Shown: positions 28,435 through 38,622, counted from the first letter of the stretch. The stretch: DNA of 64,000 nucleotides from Bacillus vallismortis (GCF_040784915.1 NZ_CP160797.1:3958137-4022136), one strand, 5' to 3'. Program-made: numbers and translations. The notes: generated by a model from the sequence alone, not told the origin.

Positions 28435-29673
28435 ATGAAAACATTTGAGCAGCTCACAGCAGCACAGCAAAAAGAAGTCGAAAGACAGCTTCAGCTATAC
28501 ATGACTGGCGCCCATGAGGTCATACCGCCGGAGGAATTAAAGGCCAAGCTCGTCAAATCCGTTTTCACAGGCACACCGCTTAAAATTAAGCTCGGATTAG
28601 ATCCGTCTGCACCGGATGTACATTTGGGCCATACAGTTGTGTTAAACAAGCTTCGCCAATTTCAAGAAAACGGCCACATTGTCCAGCTGTTAATAGGGGA
28701 TTTCACAGGAAAAATCGGTGATCCGACCGGAAAATCGGCAGCCAGAAAGCAGCTGACTGATGAAGAAGTTCAGCACAACGCCAAAACATACTTTGAGCAA
28801 TTCGGGAAAGTTCTGGATCCAGAAAAAATCGAGCTTCACTACAACTCGAAATGGCTGAAAACATTGAATCTGGAAGATGTCATTGAATTGGCAGGCAAAA
28901 TAACGGTAGCCCGCCTGATGGAACGCGACGATTTTGAAGAACGAATTGCCATGCAAAAACCGATCTCGCTTCATGAATTCTTTTACCCGTTGATGCAGGG
29001 ATACGATTCCGTCGTTCTCGAAAGCGATATTGAATTAGGCGGGACAGACCAGCATTTCAATGTGCTGATGGGGCGGCATTTCCAAGAACGATACAACAAA
29101 GAAAAACAAGTCGTCATCCTTATGCCGCTTTTGGAAGGCTTAGACGGGGTTGAAAAAATGTCGAAGTCAAAAAATAACTACATCGGCATTGATGAACATC
29201 CAAATGACATGTACGGAAAAACGATGTCACTGCCCGACAGCCTGATGAAAAAGTACATCCAATTGGCAACGGACTTAGAGCTTGAGGAGAAAAAACAGCT
29301 CGTGAAAGACCTAGAAAACGGCGCCGTTCATCCGCGGGATGCCAAAATGCTTTTAGCCAAAACAATCGTCCGAATGTATCACGGAGCCGAAGCGGCTGAA
29401 GCTGCCGAACACTCGTTTAAAACAGTCTTTCAGGAAAACAGCCTGCCTGATGATATTCCGGCTGTCCAATGGGAAGGTGAGAAAACATTATCGATTGTCG
29501 ATCTGCTGGTCACATTAGAGCTCCTCTCTTCGAAGAGCGAGGCACGCCGCATGATTCAAAACGGCGGTGTCCGAATTGACGGAGAGAAAATAACAGATAT
29601 TCACGCCAATGCGGAGATAAAGGAGAATATGATCATCCAAGTCGGCAAACGCAAGTTTTTAAAACTCCAATAG
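28435..29673 (+). CDS. tyrZ: Tyrosyl-tRNA synthetase TyrZ
   Basis: A 412-residue class I synthetase of the TyrZ (second) type. HLGH of the HIGH motif is in [20 protein letters not shown] in [11 protein letters not shown], and a C-terminal S4 RNA-binding domain covers about 345-412. B. subtilis keeps two tyrosyl synthetases, with TyrS as the main one; TyrZ is auxiliary and controlled by its T-box. AAAGGAGGAAGAATC precedes the ATG. Confidence 0.96.
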   Translation: MKTFEQLTAAQQKEVERQLQLYMTGAHEVIPPEELKAKLVKSVFTGTPLKIKLGLDPSAPDVHLGHTVVLNKLRQFQENGHIVQLLIGDFTGKIGDPTGKSAARKQLTDEEVQHNAKTYFEQFGKVLDPEKIELHYNSKWLKTLNLEDVIELAGKITVARLMERDDFEERIAMQKPISLHEFFYPLMQGYDSVVLESDIELGGTDQHFNVLMGRHFQERYNKEKQVVILMPLLEGLDGVEKMSKSKNNYIGIDEHPNDMYGKTMSLPDSLMKKYIQLATDLELEEKKQLVKDLENGAVHPRDAKMLLAKTIVRMYHGAEAAEAAEHSFKTVFQENSLPDDIPAVQWEGEKTLSIVDLLVTLELLSSKSEARRMIQNGGVRIDGEKITDIHANAEIKENMIIQVGKRKFLKLQ

Positions 29674-29684
29674 ATTGATATCCC

Positions 29685-29722
29685 AAAACGCTTATGACCC
29701 TTCATTCATAAGCGTTTTTTTA
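29685..29722 (+). terminator. Terminator of tyrZ
   Basis: ACGCTTATGA/TCATAAGCGT stem followed by TTTTTTT. Confidence 0.85.
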
Positions 29723-29827
29723 CAGGTATTAAGCACTGTCTTTTCAAAAACGCTCTCCTTTTTGCAGGAAATTCCCTTAGCATCCCGAAATATTCCCCAT
29801 CCATACATTAGGGGAGGTTTCTTTTTG

Positions 29828-31195
29828 ATGAGAAAACTTTTAACTGTCATGACGATGGCCGTTTTAACTGCCGGTACGATTCTCATGCCGGCACAGAGTG
29901 TCACCCCTGCCGCCCGCGCTGTTCAAATATCAGATAACGAGCGGGAGCTTCCATTTCACGCAAAGCGTGCGTACTCAACCATTTCTCAGCTTAGTGAAAC
30001 AATTGGCCCCAGAATAGCCGGAACTGCCGCTGAAAAAAAGAGTGCCCTTTTGATCGCTTCATCCTTGAGAAAATTAAAGTTTGATGTGAAGGTTCAACGA
30101 TTCGGTATTCCTGACCGGCTTGAGGGAACGCTTTCTTCAGAAGGACACGATATTCTTCTCCGAGCGGCATCCGGCTCAGCCCCTACAGAAGAAAAAGGGC
30201 TGACAGCTCCGCTTTACAATGCCGGATTGGGCTATCCAAAGGACTTCACCGCTGACGCCAAGGGCAAAATCGCTTTGATTTCCAGAGGAGACCTTACATT
30301 TTACGAGAAAGCGAAAAATGCCCAAACCGCCGGAGCCAAGGCTGTCATCATTTATAACAACAAAGAAAGCCTCGTGCCTGTGACGCCAAACCTGTCAGGC
30401 AATGAAGTCGGCATTCCCGTCGTCGGAATTAAAAAAGAAGACGGCGAAACCCTTACCCAGCAAAAAGAAGCAACCTTAAACCTAAAAGCAATCACAAACC
30501 AGACCTCCCAGAACATCATCGGGATCAAAAAACCAAAGAACATCAAAGATCCAGAGATCGTCTACGTGACGGCCCATTACGACAGTGTTCCTTTTTCCCC
30601 CGGGGCAAATGACAACGGCTCAGGAACCTCTGTCATGCTGGAAATGGCGCGCGTCTTAAAAAGCCTTCCTTCCGACAAAGAAATCCGCTTTATCGCTTTC
30701 GGCGCTGAAGAACTTGGCCTGCTCGGCTCATCATATTATGTAGATCATCTATCGGAAAAAGAGTTGAAACGAAGTGAAGTGAACTTCAACTTAGACATGG
30801 TCGGCACAAGCTGGGAGAATGCGTCTGAGCTGTATGTCAACACATTGGACGGCCAATCTAACGCTGTTTGGGAATCCAGCCAGACGGCCGCTGAAAACAT
30901 TGGGTTTGACAGCCTGTCTCTGACACAGGGAGGATCGTCTGATCATGTGCCGTTCCACGAAGCCGGCATTGATTCAGCCAACTTTATTTGGGGAGATCCG
31001 GAAACCGAAGAAGTTGAGCCGTGGTATCACACCCCTGAAGACTCGATCGAACATGTCAGCAAAGAACGCCTTCAGCAGGCCGGCGATCTTGTGACAAACG
31101 CTGTCTATCAGGCTGTGAAAAAAGAGAAGAAAGCGAAAACCATTAAGAAACAAATGAAGGCGAAAGCCCCTGACATTTATGAAGATATTCAATAA
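29828..31195 (+). CDS. ywaD: Secreted double-zinc aminopeptidase (M28) with PA domain
   Basis: A 455-residue secreted aminopeptidase. Signal peptide (ends about residue 30), a PA insert (about 120-225) and an M28 catalytic domain with zinc ligands in VTAHYDSV, PGANDNGSGTS, FGAEELGLLGS, LDMVG and SDHVPFHEAGI. The Lys-rich C-terminus (KKEKKAKTIKKQMKAKA) may contact the anionic wall. I chose the ATG at 29828 because a proper signal peptide starts there after GGGGAGGTTTCTTTTTG; an in-frame extension to 29675 overlaps the tyrZ terminator. Confidence 0.93.
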   Translation: MRKLLTVMTMAVLTAGTILMPAQSVTPAARAVQISDNERELPFHAKRAYSTISQLSETIGPRIAGTAAEKKSALLIASSLRKLKFDVKVQRFGIPDRLEGTLSSEGHDILLRAASGSAPTEEKGLTAPLYNAGLGYPKDFTADAKGKIALISRGDLTFYEKAKNAQTAGAKAVIIYNNKESLVPVTPNLSGNEVGIPVVGIKKEDGETLTQQKEATLNLKAITNQTSQNIIGIKKPKNIKDPEIVYVTAHYDSVPFSPGANDNGSGTSVMLEMARVLKSLPSDKEIRFIAFGAEELGLLGSSYYVDHLSEKELKRSEVNFNLDMVGTSWENASELYVNTLDGQSNAVWESSQTAAENIGFDSLSLTQGGSSDHVPFHEAGIDSANFIWGDPETEEVEPWYHTPEDSIEHVSKERLQQAGDLVTNAVYQAVKKEKKAKTIKKQMKAKAPDIYEDIQ

Positions 31196-31220
31196 AAAAG
31201 ACGGCACTTTGCCGTCTTTT
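31194..31220. terminator. Bidirectional terminator between ywaD and ywaC
   Basis: AAAAGACGGC/GCCGTCTTTT stem, loop ACTTT, between convergent genes. Confidence 0.85.
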
Positions 31221-31853
31221 CTAATCCACTTCTTTCTTAATCCCCAGCATTTTCTCATCTAAATAATGGGCGATCTCCGCGGCTTCCTTCAGCTCATCTG
31301 TTAATGGCTTAGGAACGTCATTGTTCAATTTATAGTAAATTTTATGCTCAAGACTCGCCCAAAAATCCATCGCGATCGTCCGAATTTGAATTTCCGCTTT
31401 GACGTATTCCACACGGTTCGTTAAATTCACAGGCATCTCAATGATTAAATGCAGGCTTCGGTAGCCGTTCGGTTTTGGCGTCTGGATATAATCCTTTACC
31501 TTTATGATTCGCAGGTCATCATGCTGCTTTAAGACATTCACGACATTATAAATATCCGAAATAAAGGAGCAAATGATGCGAACACCGGCAATGTCGTGGA
31601 TGTGCTCTTTCATTTCCTTCGTCGTAATCTCGCAGCCCTTTCTCATTAACTTATTCACGATGCTTTCAAAGCTTTTGACACGGGATTTCGTATGTTCAAT
31701 CGGGTTGTGTCCGTGAATGAGGTTATATTCCTGGCTGATAATTGAGAACTTTGTATCCAGAGCATCAAGCGCAAATTTATAAACTAATAATTCATTTTTC
31801 CAATCTTCCATTACCATTTTTAAATCGTCCATATGTGTTACAGATAAATCCAT
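31221..31853 (-). CDS. ywaC: Small alarmone (p)ppGpp synthetase
   Basis: A 210-residue stand-alone RelA/SpoT synthetase domain (SasA/RelP type) without hydrolase or regulatory domains. Family motifs are KSRVKSFESIVNKL, HDIAGVRIICSF, TPKPNGYRSLHLII and EIQIRTIAMDFWASLEHKIYYK. It makes pppGpp/ppGpp/pGpp under cell-envelope stress. I chose the ATG at 31853 with AAAGGAGATGAC upstream; the longer frame crosses the promoter. An ECF-type promoter lies just upstream. Confidence 0.94.
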   Translation of the reverse strand: MDLSVTHMDDLKMVMEDWKNELLVYKFALDALDTKFSIISQEYNLIHGHNPIEHTKSRVKSFESIVNKLMRKGCEITTKEMKEHIHDIAGVRIICSFISDIYNVVNVLKQHDDLRIIKVKDYIQTPKPNGYRSLHLIIEMPVNLTNRVEYVKAEIQIRTIAMDFWASLEHKIYYKLNNDVPKPLTDELKEAAEIAHYLDEKMLGIKKEVD

Positions 31854-31899
31854 TTTCGTCATCTCCTTTAACGGATCTTTATCCGCTGTCCATGTACTA

Positions 31900-31926
31900 G
31901 ACGGCCCTGCTTCCAGTATGGTTCTA
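31900..31926 (-). promoter_or_regulatory. ECF-type (SigM/SigW class) promoter of ywaC
   Basis: On the minus strand TAGAAC (31921-31926), 17-base spacer, CGTC (31900-31903); matches the AAC...CGTC signature of B. subtilis ECF promoters, in line with known induction of ywaC by antibiotics. Confidence 0.65.
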
Positions 31927-31958
31927 TGAATTTTTTTACAAAATGCGGTCGAATGTAA

Positions 31959-31993
31959 CAAAAAAAGACCGCACGAAAAACAAGCGGTCTTTC
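31959..31993 (-). terminator. Terminator of menA
   Basis: AAAGACCGC/GCGGTCTTT stem with an A-run before it on the plus strand, thus a U-tract on the minus strand. Confidence 0.8.
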
Positions 31994-31996
31994 TTT

Positions 31997-32932
31997 TTAC
32001 CGGAAGTAACTGATCAATAACCCGATCGAGAGCAGGAATCCGAAAAATGTATTCGTTTGGGCTGTTGATTTCATTGCGACAATCATATTCATCGGCAATT
32101 CTTTTTGGACGAAGCCCTTCACTGCCTGAACCGGCTTAGGCACGCTCAAAAAGACGACAAACAGCCACGGGCTTGCGGCACCGGTGATGACCAAGCCGAC
32201 AACCCAGATATAAGCGACAGCAAACGACGCAGCTAAGACCGTGACAGCTCCCTTATGCCCCATCAAAATCGCTAATGTTTTGCGTCCGCCTTTTTTGTCC
32301 TCTTCAATGTCGCGAATGTTGTTCGACAGGTTAATCGCACCGACAAGTATCGCAATCGGGATCGAAATCAAAATGCTTTGCAAATTGATTTTATCTGTCT
32401 GAATGAAAAACGAAATCAGCACAAACACCGAACCCATACAAATGCCTGAGAATAACTCACCGAACGGCGTGTATGCAATCGGCAGCGGCCCGCCTGTATA
32501 CAGGTAGCCGATCGCCATGCCGACAAGGCCGATCAGAGCCAGCCACCAGCTGCTGCTCGCGCAAATATAGACGCCGAGTAAAATGGCAATCCCATATGAT
32601 ACAAGGGCTAATTGCAAAATCGTGATCGGCTTCATTCCGTGGCGTACAATCGCACCTCCGATTCCGACAGATTCTGCTGTATCTAACCCGCGTTTAAAAT
32701 CGTAGTATTCATTAAATAAGTTCGTCGCAATCTGGATCCATAAGCAAGAAAACAGCATAGCCAGAAACAGCAGCAGATCAACCTTCACATAAAACATCGC
32801 CAAAACCGTTCCGAGCAGCACAGGCACAAACGATGCGGTTAACGTATGAGGACGGGTTAACTGCCAAAGGATCTGCCCCATGCTTTCTTTTTCCGGCGCT
32901 GTCTGACCCTCACCCTTATTTGTTTGGTTCAT
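31997..32932 (-). CDS. menA: 1,4-dihydroxy-2-naphthoate polyprenyltransferase MenA
   Basis: A 311-residue UbiA-family membrane prenyltransferase that attaches the heptaprenyl chain in menaquinone synthesis, supplying the quinone used by the Qox and Cyd oxidases of this window. Eight to nine helices; the two Asp-rich motifs are NEYYDFKRGLD and DIEEDKKGG. The N-terminal tail is polar. A likely SigA promoter lies about 140 bases upstream. Confidence 0.95.
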   Translation of the reverse strand: MNQTNKGEGQTAPEKESMGQILWQLTRPHTLTASFVPVLLGTVLAMFYVKVDLLLFLAMLFSCLWIQIATNLFNEYYDFKRGLDTAESVGIGGAIVRHGMKPITILQLALVSYGIAILLGVYICASSSWWLALIGLVGMAIGYLYTGGPLPIAYTPFGELFSGICMGSVFVLISFFIQTDKINLQSILISIPIAILVGAINLSNNIRDIEEDKKGGRKTLAILMGHKGAVTVLAASFAVAYIWVVGLVITGAASPWLFVVFLSVPKPVQAVKGFVQKELPMNMIVAMKSTAQTNTFFGFLLSIGLLISYFR

Positions 32933-33067
32933 CTTCCTCTTCCTTTCTATTAAAAGGCTTACTTTTTTCAGCCGGCAGCTTTGATAAAAACTCCTTTTGC
33001 TTCCTTATCTATCATAATGACTTCTCCCCCATTTCACAAGATACCGCAAGAAGGCGTTTTCTTTCTT

Positions 33068-33073
33068 ATTATA
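33068..33073 (-). promoter_or_regulatory. Probable menA -10 element
   Basis: TATAAT on the minus strand in AAAGCGTATAATAAG; the -35 (TGATGA, 17 bases away) is poor. Confidence 0.4.
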
Positions 33074-33308
33074 CGCTTTCCGCCCCGATTTCATCAGTTT
33101 TCTGCTTTCACCTGAACGAACAAATACAGAAAATTTTTTTTAAGTGCATTACGCTTTTTAAAAGTTAAAAAGATCATTTTTACTCCTTCTACCTTTACCT
33201 TTTATAATGAATCAGCCTCAGACAATTCATTCTTGCCCTAGCGGGTATAAAGATTCATTTTCAATAGCAAAATGCCGATATATTTATTTGAGGAGTTTAG
33301 GGAAAAAA

Positions 33309-33334
33309 TGAAACTTTTTGAGCATCTAATCGTC
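33309..33334 (+). promoter_or_regulatory. ECF (SigX/SigM-type) promoter of the dlt operon
   Basis: TGAAAC (33309-33314), 16-base spacer, CGTC (33331-33334): a close match to SigX/SigM/SigV promoters, consistent with the dlt operon being controlled by SigX in B. subtilis. Confidence 0.82.
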
Positions 33335-33378
33335 AAATACTCATGTGATTGTCGAAAAAACGGGAAAGGATTTTTGAT

Positions 33379-33528
33379 ATGCTGCAATTGATGAAACAGC
33401 TGTATGAAAAGCCCGCTGTCAAGTGGACATGTCATACAGGTTTTTATTTGATAATACTGCTTGTTTTGTTTTTTATGTATGGTTTTCACACCGCGAACAC
33501 CGGTTCATATATTTATAACGATTTCTAA
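33379..33528 (+). CDS. dltX: DltX, small membrane peptide of the dlt operon
   Basis: A 49-residue protein with one membrane helix (about 21-36, [16 protein letters not shown]). The start [12 protein letters not shown] and the end [10 protein letters not shown] match DltX, the short protein encoded upstream of dltA in many Firmicutes, which works with DltB and DltD in moving D-alanine across the membrane; its extreme C-terminal residues contact DltB/DltD in recent work. AAAGGATTTTTGAT precedes the ATG, and dltA follows 17 bases downstream. Confidence 0.9.
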   Translation: MLQLMKQLYEKPAVKWTCHTGFYLIILLVLFFMYGFHTANTGSYIYNDF

Positions 33529-33545
33529 TTGGAGAGAGAATAAAG

Positions 33546-35057
33546 ATGAAACTTTTACATGCTATTCAAACACATGCGGAATCTTATCCGCAAACCGTTG
33601 TCTTCCGCTCTCAAGGCCAGTCGCTCACGTATCAGGAATTATGGGAGCAGTCTGACCGTGCGGCTGCCGCGATCCAACAACGCATTTCCGGGGAAAAGAA
33701 AGCCCCTATCCTTGTGTACGGCCATATGGAGCCGCACATGATCGTTTCCTTCTTGGGAAGTGTCAAAGCGGGACATCCTTATATTCCAGTTGATCTGTCG
33801 ATTCCGTCCGAGCGGATCGCGAAAATTATCGAAAGCTCTGGAGCAGAATTGTTAATCCATGCTGCCGGACTTTCAATTGATGCAGACAGCTACCAGATTC
33901 AGACGGTTTCAGCAGAAGAACTGCTGGAAAACGAAGACGGCTCTGTCAGCCAAGGTCAATGGGTCAAGGAACACGAAACGTTTTATATCATTTACACTTC
34001 CGGAAGCACAGGAAATCCGAAAGGCGTGCAGATTTCCGCCGCGAATCTTCAAAGCTTCACAGACTGGATTTGTGCAGATTTTCCAGTCAGCGGAGGAAAA
34101 ACATTTTTAAACCAAGCGCCGTTTTCATTTGATTTATCTGTCATGGACCTTTATCCGTGCCTTCAATCAGGCGGGACTTTACACTGCGTGACAAAGGATG
34201 CTGTGAATAAGCCGAAAATCTTATTCGAAGAGCTGAAGAAGTCCGGGCTGAATGTGTGGACATCAACGCCTTCCTTTGTGCAGATGTGCCTGATGGACCC
34301 GGGTTTTTCACAGGACCTGCTGCCTCATGCGGACACATTTATGTTCTGTGGAGAGGTACTCCCGGTTTCTGTTGCAAAAGCGCTGCTTGAGCGTTTTCCG
34401 AAAGCAAACCTCTTTAATACGTACGGTCCGACCGAAGCAACAGTGGCTGTCACATCTGTTGAAATTACGGATGACGTCATAAGCCGCAACGAATCGCTTC
34501 CCGTCGGGTTCGCTAAGCCAGATATGAACATTTTCATTATGGACGAACAGGGACAGCCGCTTCCTGATGGAGAAAAAGGAGAGATCGTCATTGCAGGGCC
34601 GAGCGTAAGCCGAGGCTACCTTGGCGAACCTGAACTGACGGATAAAGCGTTTTTCTCTTATGAAGGGCAGTGGGCATACCGGACTGGCGATGCCGGCTAT
34701 ATCCAAGATGGTCAGATTTTCTGCCAAGGACGTTTGGATTTCCAAATTAAACTTCACGGCTACCGAATGGAGCTCGAGGAAATCGAGGTCCATGTCAGAC
34801 AGTCTCAGTACGTTCGCTCTGCTGTCGTGATTCCGTATCAGCCAAACGAAACAGTTGAGTACCTGATCGCCGCTATTGTGCCTGAGGAGCATGAGTTCCA
34901 GAAGGAATTCCAGCTGACAAGCGCCATTAAAAAAGAGCTTGCCGCTTCCCTTCCGGCATATATGATCCCGAGAAAATTCATTTACCAGGATCACATTCAA
35001 ATGACGGCTAACGGCAAAATTGACCGGAAACGCATCGGCGAAGAGGTTCTTGTATGA
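33546..35057 (+). CDS. dltA: D-alanine--carrier protein ligase DltA
   Basis: Activates D-alanine as adenylate and loads it on the carrier DltC. 503 residues of the ANL superfamily: P-loop [12 protein letters not shown] (about 150-161), [14 protein letters not shown], and the C-terminal Lys in [25 protein letters not shown] precedes the ATG; the stop overlaps dltB by 4 bases. Confidence 0.98.
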   Translation: MKLLHAIQTHAESYPQTVVFRSQGQSLTYQELWEQSDRAAAAIQQRISGEKKAPILVYGHMEPHMIVSFLGSVKAGHPYIPVDLSIPSERIAKIIESSGAELLIHAAGLSIDADSYQIQTVSAEELLENEDGSVSQGQWVKEHETFYIIYTSGSTGNPKGVQISAANLQSFTDWICADFPVSGGKTFLNQAPFSFDLSVMDLYPCLQSGGTLHCVTKDAVNKPKILFEELKKSGLNVWTSTPSFVQMCLMDPGFSQDLLPHADTFMFCGEVLPVSVAKALLERFPKANLFNTYGPTEATVAVTSVEITDDVISRNESLPVGFAKPDMNIFIMDEQGQPLPDGEKGEIVIAGPSVSRGYLGEPELTDKAFFSYEGQWAYRTGDAGYIQDGQIFCQGRLDFQIKLHGYRMELEEIEVHVRQSQYVRSAVVIPYQPNETVEYLIAAIVPEEHEFQKEFQLTSAIKKELAASLPAYMIPRKFIYQDHIQMTANGKIDRKRIGEEVLV

Positions 35058-36241
35058 CGCCTTACAGCTCGTTTTTATTCTTTATACTGCTTGGCATTCT
35101 TCTTCTGCCGACGATCATTCTCGGCCTGAACGGAAAAAGATTTCAAGCATACAACATGTTCATATCTATCATTATATTAGCTTTAATTTTTTCGCACGAC
35201 GTACACGGGGTCATCGCCCTGTGTCTGTTTACGATATGGCAGGTGCTTTTGATCAGCGGCTACTTGGCGTACAGGCAGAAAGCGAATAGCGGCTTTGTCT
35301 TTTGCGGGGCTGTTATCGCATCGATTCTGCCTTTATTCTTGTCAAAAATATGGCCGTTTCTTTCACACCCGCAGCCGCACCACCCGCCACATAATCTGAT
35401 CAGCTTTTTAGGGATTTCGTATTTAACCTTTAAAGGCATTCAGCTGATTATGGAAGCAAGAGACGGTCTGCTGAAGGAACAGCTGCCGCTGCACCGCCTG
35501 CTGTATTTTATCCTGTTTTTCCCGACGATTTCCTCCGGCCCGATCGACAGATACCGCCGGTTCGTCAAGGATGAACAGAAGGCTTGGACGAAAGAAGAAT
35601 ACGCCGATCTATTGTATACAGGGATTCATAAAATCTTTATCGGTTTCCTGTACAAGTTTATTATCGGCTACGCCATCAACACGTACTTCATCATGAATCT
35701 TCCCGCGATCACGCACAATAAGATTCTTGGGAACCTCCTGTACATGTACGGCTACAGCATGTATTTATTTTTTGATTTCGCCGGCTACACGATGTTTGCC
35801 GTCGGGGTCAGCTATATAATGGGCATTAAATCACCTGAAAACTTTAATAAACCGTTTATCAGTAAAAATATTAAAGATTTCTGGAACCGCTGGCATATGT
35901 CTCTGTCATTTTGGTTCAGAGATTATGTGTTTATGAGATTTGTATTTTGGATGACAAAGAAAAAGTGGATCAAAAACCGTATGGCCGTCTCAAACATCGG
36001 GTATTTCCTGCTGTTTATGCTGATGGGGGTTTGGCACGGGCTTGCGCCGCAATATATCATCTACGGCCTCTATCACGCCGTGCTGATGACGTGTTACAAC
36101 TTTTTCGAGAAGTGGAATAAGAAATACAAATGGCTGCCGTCCAACCGCTGGACAACCGCTCTTGCGATTGTGATCACATTCCACTTCGTTTGCTTCGGAT
36201 TTTATATTTTCTCAGGAAAACTATTTCATCACCACCATTAA
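35054..36241 (+). CDS. dltB: MBOAT acyltransferase DltB
   Basis: A 395-residue membrane-bound O-acyltransferase that passes D-alanine from DltC towards the outer face of the membrane. About eleven helices; conserved MBOAT features are [33 protein letters not shown] and the catalytic-His segment [15 protein letters not shown]. The protein ends naturally in KLFHHHH. Start overlaps dltA; dltC follows after 16 bases. Confidence 0.97.
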   Translation: MTPYSSFLFFILLGILLLPTIILGLNGKRFQAYNMFISIIILALIFSHDVHGVIALCLFTIWQVLLISGYLAYRQKANSGFVFCGAVIASILPLFLSKIWPFLSHPQPHHPPHNLISFLGISYLTFKGIQLIMEARDGLLKEQLPLHRLLYFILFFPTISSGPIDRYRRFVKDEQKAWTKEEYADLLYTGIHKIFIGFLYKFIIGYAINTYFIMNLPAITHNKILGNLLYMYGYSMYLFFDFAGYTMFAVGVSYIMGIKSPENFNKPFISKNIKDFWNRWHMSLSFWFRDYVFMRFVFWMTKKKWIKNRMAVSNIGYFLLFMLMGVWHGLAPQYIIYGLYHAVLMTCYNFFEKWNKKYKWLPSNRWTTALAIVITFHFVCFGFYIFSGKLFHHHH

Positions 36242-36257
36242 AGGAGATTAGAAAGCT

Positions 36258-36494
36258 ATGGAATTTAAACAAGAGGTATTAGACGTTTTAGCAGAGGTTT
36301 GCCAGGATGACATCGTAAAGGAAAATCCTGATATTGAAATTTTTGAAGAAGGTTTGCTTGATTCTTTTGGAACAGTAGAATTGCTGCTTGCGATTGAAAA
36401 CCGTTTTGATATTTTAGTGCCGATCACTGAGTTTGACCGGGATATATGGAATACACCTAACAACATTGTAAATCAGCTGTCTGAGTTGAAATAA
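36258..36494 (+). CDS. dltC: D-alanyl carrier protein DltC
   Basis: A 78-residue acyl-carrier-type four-helix protein. The phosphopantetheine attachment site is Ser36 in [12 protein letters not shown]. It carries D-alanine as thioester between DltA and DltB. AAAGGAGATTAGAAAGCT precedes the ATG. Its final A is also the first base of the dltD start. Confidence 0.98.
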   Translation: MEFKQEVLDVLAEVCQDDIVKENPDIEIFEEGLLDSFGTVELLLAIENRFDILVPITEFDRDIWNTPNNIVNQLSELK

Positions 36495-37672
36495 TGAAAA
36501 AGCGTTTTTTCGGTCCAATTATTTTGGCGTTTATTCTTTTCGCAGGCGCCATCGCAATTCCATCTTCATGGCTGACAGGCTTCATCACCGATAAGCGGGT
36601 GAAAGAATCAGCAACAGCCTTGAACCCAAGTATGTTTCAAGGGCTTTATTTACAAGACCAGATGCTCAAAGATCCGGCATATCTTCCGATTTACGGGTCA
36701 TCTGAGCTTTCCCGGCTGGACGAGTTCCACCCATCTAACTATTTTCAGGTGAACAATGAGGGGTTCACGCCATACCTTGTCGGCAAAGGCGGATCACAGT
36801 CATTGATTCATTCTTTAAACTTCGCTGCCCATATGGATCAGTTGAAGGGCAAAAAAATCGTATTCATCGTGTCTCCGCAATGGTTTATTAAGCGCGGGTC
36901 TGATGAACAGCATTTCGCGCCGAACTATTCCGCGCTGCAAGGGCTTGATTTGGCGTTTAACGAGCAGGTCGACCCCGATGTGAAAAAGAAAATGATGAAA
37001 CGCATGCTGCGCTTTAAGGCCGTGCAAAACGATGAGATTCTTTCCGAGCTGTACAAAGCAATCGTAAACGGGCAGACGTGGAAAGTGAACGCGCTGAAGC
37101 CGGCGGCAAAAGTGTATTACAGCATGCTGGAAAAGAAAGACCTGTATTATTCAGCGACGGAATCATCCGGTCCAAAGCGGCATATCTCACAGGCAGTAAA
37201 GGATAAGTCATGGGCTGAATTAAATAAACTCGCAGAACAATCCGGCAAACGCCACTCCGGGTCTAACGATTTTCACATCGACAACCCTGTTTATAAAAAG
37301 CTAAAGCCGAAAGTGCCTAAGCTGAAAGGGAAAAACAAAGGAAAATCGTATGCGGTGTCACCGGAATACGGTGATTTCGAGCTGATGCTTGATATCCTGA
37401 AGGATGCGGGAGCAGAGCCTATGTTTGTCACTATTCCTGTTAACGGAAAATGGTACGACTACACAGGCTTCCCGAAAAAAGGCCGCACTGACTATTACCA
37501 AAAGGTGAATAAACAGATTAAAGCGAAGGGCTTCCAGGTTGCTGATTTTTCTGGGCATGAACATGACCCGTACTTCATGAAAGATACCATTCACATCGGC
37601 TGGAAAGGCTGGGTGTATGTCGATAAAGCGATTGACGAATTTTATAGAACCGGAAAAGTCACTTCATCCTGA
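36494..37672 (+). CDS. dltD: DltD, teichoic acid D-alanyl transfer protein
   Basis: A 392-residue protein with one N-terminal membrane anchor (about 5-25) and an extracellular SGNH-like hydrolase domain. The catalytic Ser lies in IYGSSELSRLD and the Asp/His pair in DTIHIGWKGW. It is thought to make the final transfer of D-alanine to lipoteichoic acid. Coupled to dltC by a 1-base overlap. Confidence 0.97.
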   Translation: MKKRFFGPIILAFILFAGAIAIPSSWLTGFITDKRVKESATALNPSMFQGLYLQDQMLKDPAYLPIYGSSELSRLDEFHPSNYFQVNNEGFTPYLVGKGGSQSLIHSLNFAAHMDQLKGKKIVFIVSPQWFIKRGSDEQHFAPNYSALQGLDLAFNEQVDPDVKKKMMKRMLRFKAVQNDEILSELYKAIVNGQTWKVNALKPAAKVYYSMLEKKDLYYSATESSGPKRHISQAVKDKSWAELNKLAEQSGKRHSGSNDFHIDNPVYKKLKPKVPKLKGKNKGKSYAVSPEYGDFELMLDILKDAGAEPMFVTIPVNGKWYDYTGFPKKGRTDYYQKVNKQIKAKGFQVADFSGHEHDPYFMKDTIHIGWKGWVYVDKAIDEFYRTGKVTSS

Positions 37673-37760
37673 GCATCCCATAGGACGCGGCTGCATATTT
37701 CCTGCTAAGATTTGAAATAGTAAAGGAATCACAGCCAACTGAATTAGAGGTGTTACATCC

Positions 37761-38519
37761 ATGAAGATGACAGGCAATACAGTTTTAATCACAGGCGGTT
37801 CCGCGGGCATCGGGCTTGAACTGGCCAAGCGGCTTTTGGAACTCGGCAGTGAAGTCATCATTTGCGGACGCAGCGAAGCGCGTCTCAAGGAAGCGAAACA
37901 GCAGCTCCCAAACATCCATACGAAGCAATGTGATGTTGCAGACCGTTCGCAGCGGAAAGCTTTGTTTGAATGGGCTCTAAAGGAATTTCCGGAGCTGAAT
38001 GTTCTCGTCAACAACGCGGGCATTCAAAAGGAAATCGACTTTGCCAAAGGGACTGAGGAGCTTTTTGTGGACGGAGATGAAATTGAACTTAATTTCCAAG
38101 CGCCTGTCCATTTATCAGCCCTTTTCACACCTCATTTGATGAAGCAATCCGAGGCGGCAATTGTTCAGGTCACGTCGGGGCTTGCGTTTAACCCGTTAGC
38201 TGTTTATCCAGTGTACTGCGCAACAAAAGCGGCGCTGCACTCGTTCTCGCTTACGCTCAGACACCAACTCCGCGATACGAGCGTGGAAGTGATTGAAATG
38301 GCGCCTCCTATGGTGGACACGGGATTAAACCAAAAGTCACGCGATAAACAAGGCGTGACGTACCGCGGCATTTCAGCTGAAGAATATGTTCAATATTTCT
38401 TGGACGGCTTGAAAGAAGGCAAACAAGAGATTACAAATGAACGTGTTGAAGGTCTTCGTAATGCCACTCGCGCCGATTATGACAGGGTGTTCGAACAAAT
38501 GAACATGCAGGAGAATTAA
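37761..38519 (+). CDS. dltE: Short-chain dehydrogenase DltE
   Basis: A 252-residue SDR oxidoreductase: NAD(P)-binding TGGSAGIGLELA (about 11-22), NNAG in VLVNNAGIQ, and the YxxxK catalytic pair in YCATKAAL. It is the last gene of the dlt operon but is not needed for D-alanylation in B. subtilis. It follows dltD after 88 bases with GAGGTGTTACATCC upstream. Substrate unknown. Confidence 0.93.
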   Translation: MKMTGNTVLITGGSAGIGLELAKRLLELGSEVIICGRSEARLKEAKQQLPNIHTKQCDVADRSQRKALFEWALKEFPELNVLVNNAGIQKEIDFAKGTEELFVDGDEIELNFQAPVHLSALFTPHLMKQSEAAIVQVTSGLAFNPLAVYPVYCATKAALHSFSLTLRHQLRDTSVEVIEMAPPMVDTGLNQKSRDKQGVTYRGISAEEYVQYFLDGLKEGKQEITNERVEGLRNATRADYDRVFEQMNMQEN

Positions 38520-38536
38520 TTTCTCCTGCTTTTTTC
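38507..38536 (+). terminator. Terminator of the dlt operon
   Basis: GCAGGAGA/TCTCCTGC stem around the dltE stop codon, followed by TTTTTT. Confidence 0.85.
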
Positions 38537-38568
38537 TTATGAATTTCTTACAAATTTGAGCAAACCTA

Positions 38569-38596
38569 TTGCGAATATTTGTTGAAGGTATACAAT
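38569..38596 (+). promoter_or_regulatory. SigA-type promoter of ilvK
   Basis: TTGCGA (38569-38574), 16 bases, TACAAT (38591-38596), about 65 bases before ilvK. Confidence 0.6.
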
Positions 38597-38607
38597 AGAA
38601 TATAAAT

Positions 38608-38622
38608 TATTTTCAAATAAGT
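38608..38622 (+). promoter_or_regulatory. Possible CodY box of ilvK
   Basis: TATTTTCAAATAAGT agrees with AATTTTCWGAAAATT at 11 of 15 positions and lies just downstream of the promoter; ilvK is a known CodY target. Confidence 0.4.

Larger units (their letters stand above)
32933..33378. other. menA-dlt divergent region
   Basis: 446 bases without a gene. It contains a probable menA -10 TATAAT on the minus strand (33068-33073), a low-complexity AT stretch, and the ECF promoter of the dlt operon at 33309-33334. Nothing else stands out. Confidence 0.55.

Noticed and set aside
29675-29827. N-terminal extension of ywaD
   Set aside because: It overlaps the tyrZ terminator hairpin and lacks a ribosome binding site; the signal peptide starts at 29828.
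34308-35000. 230-codon minus-strand open frame inside dltA
   Set aside because: Antisense of a clear DltA coding sequence, no start signal, no family resemblance.
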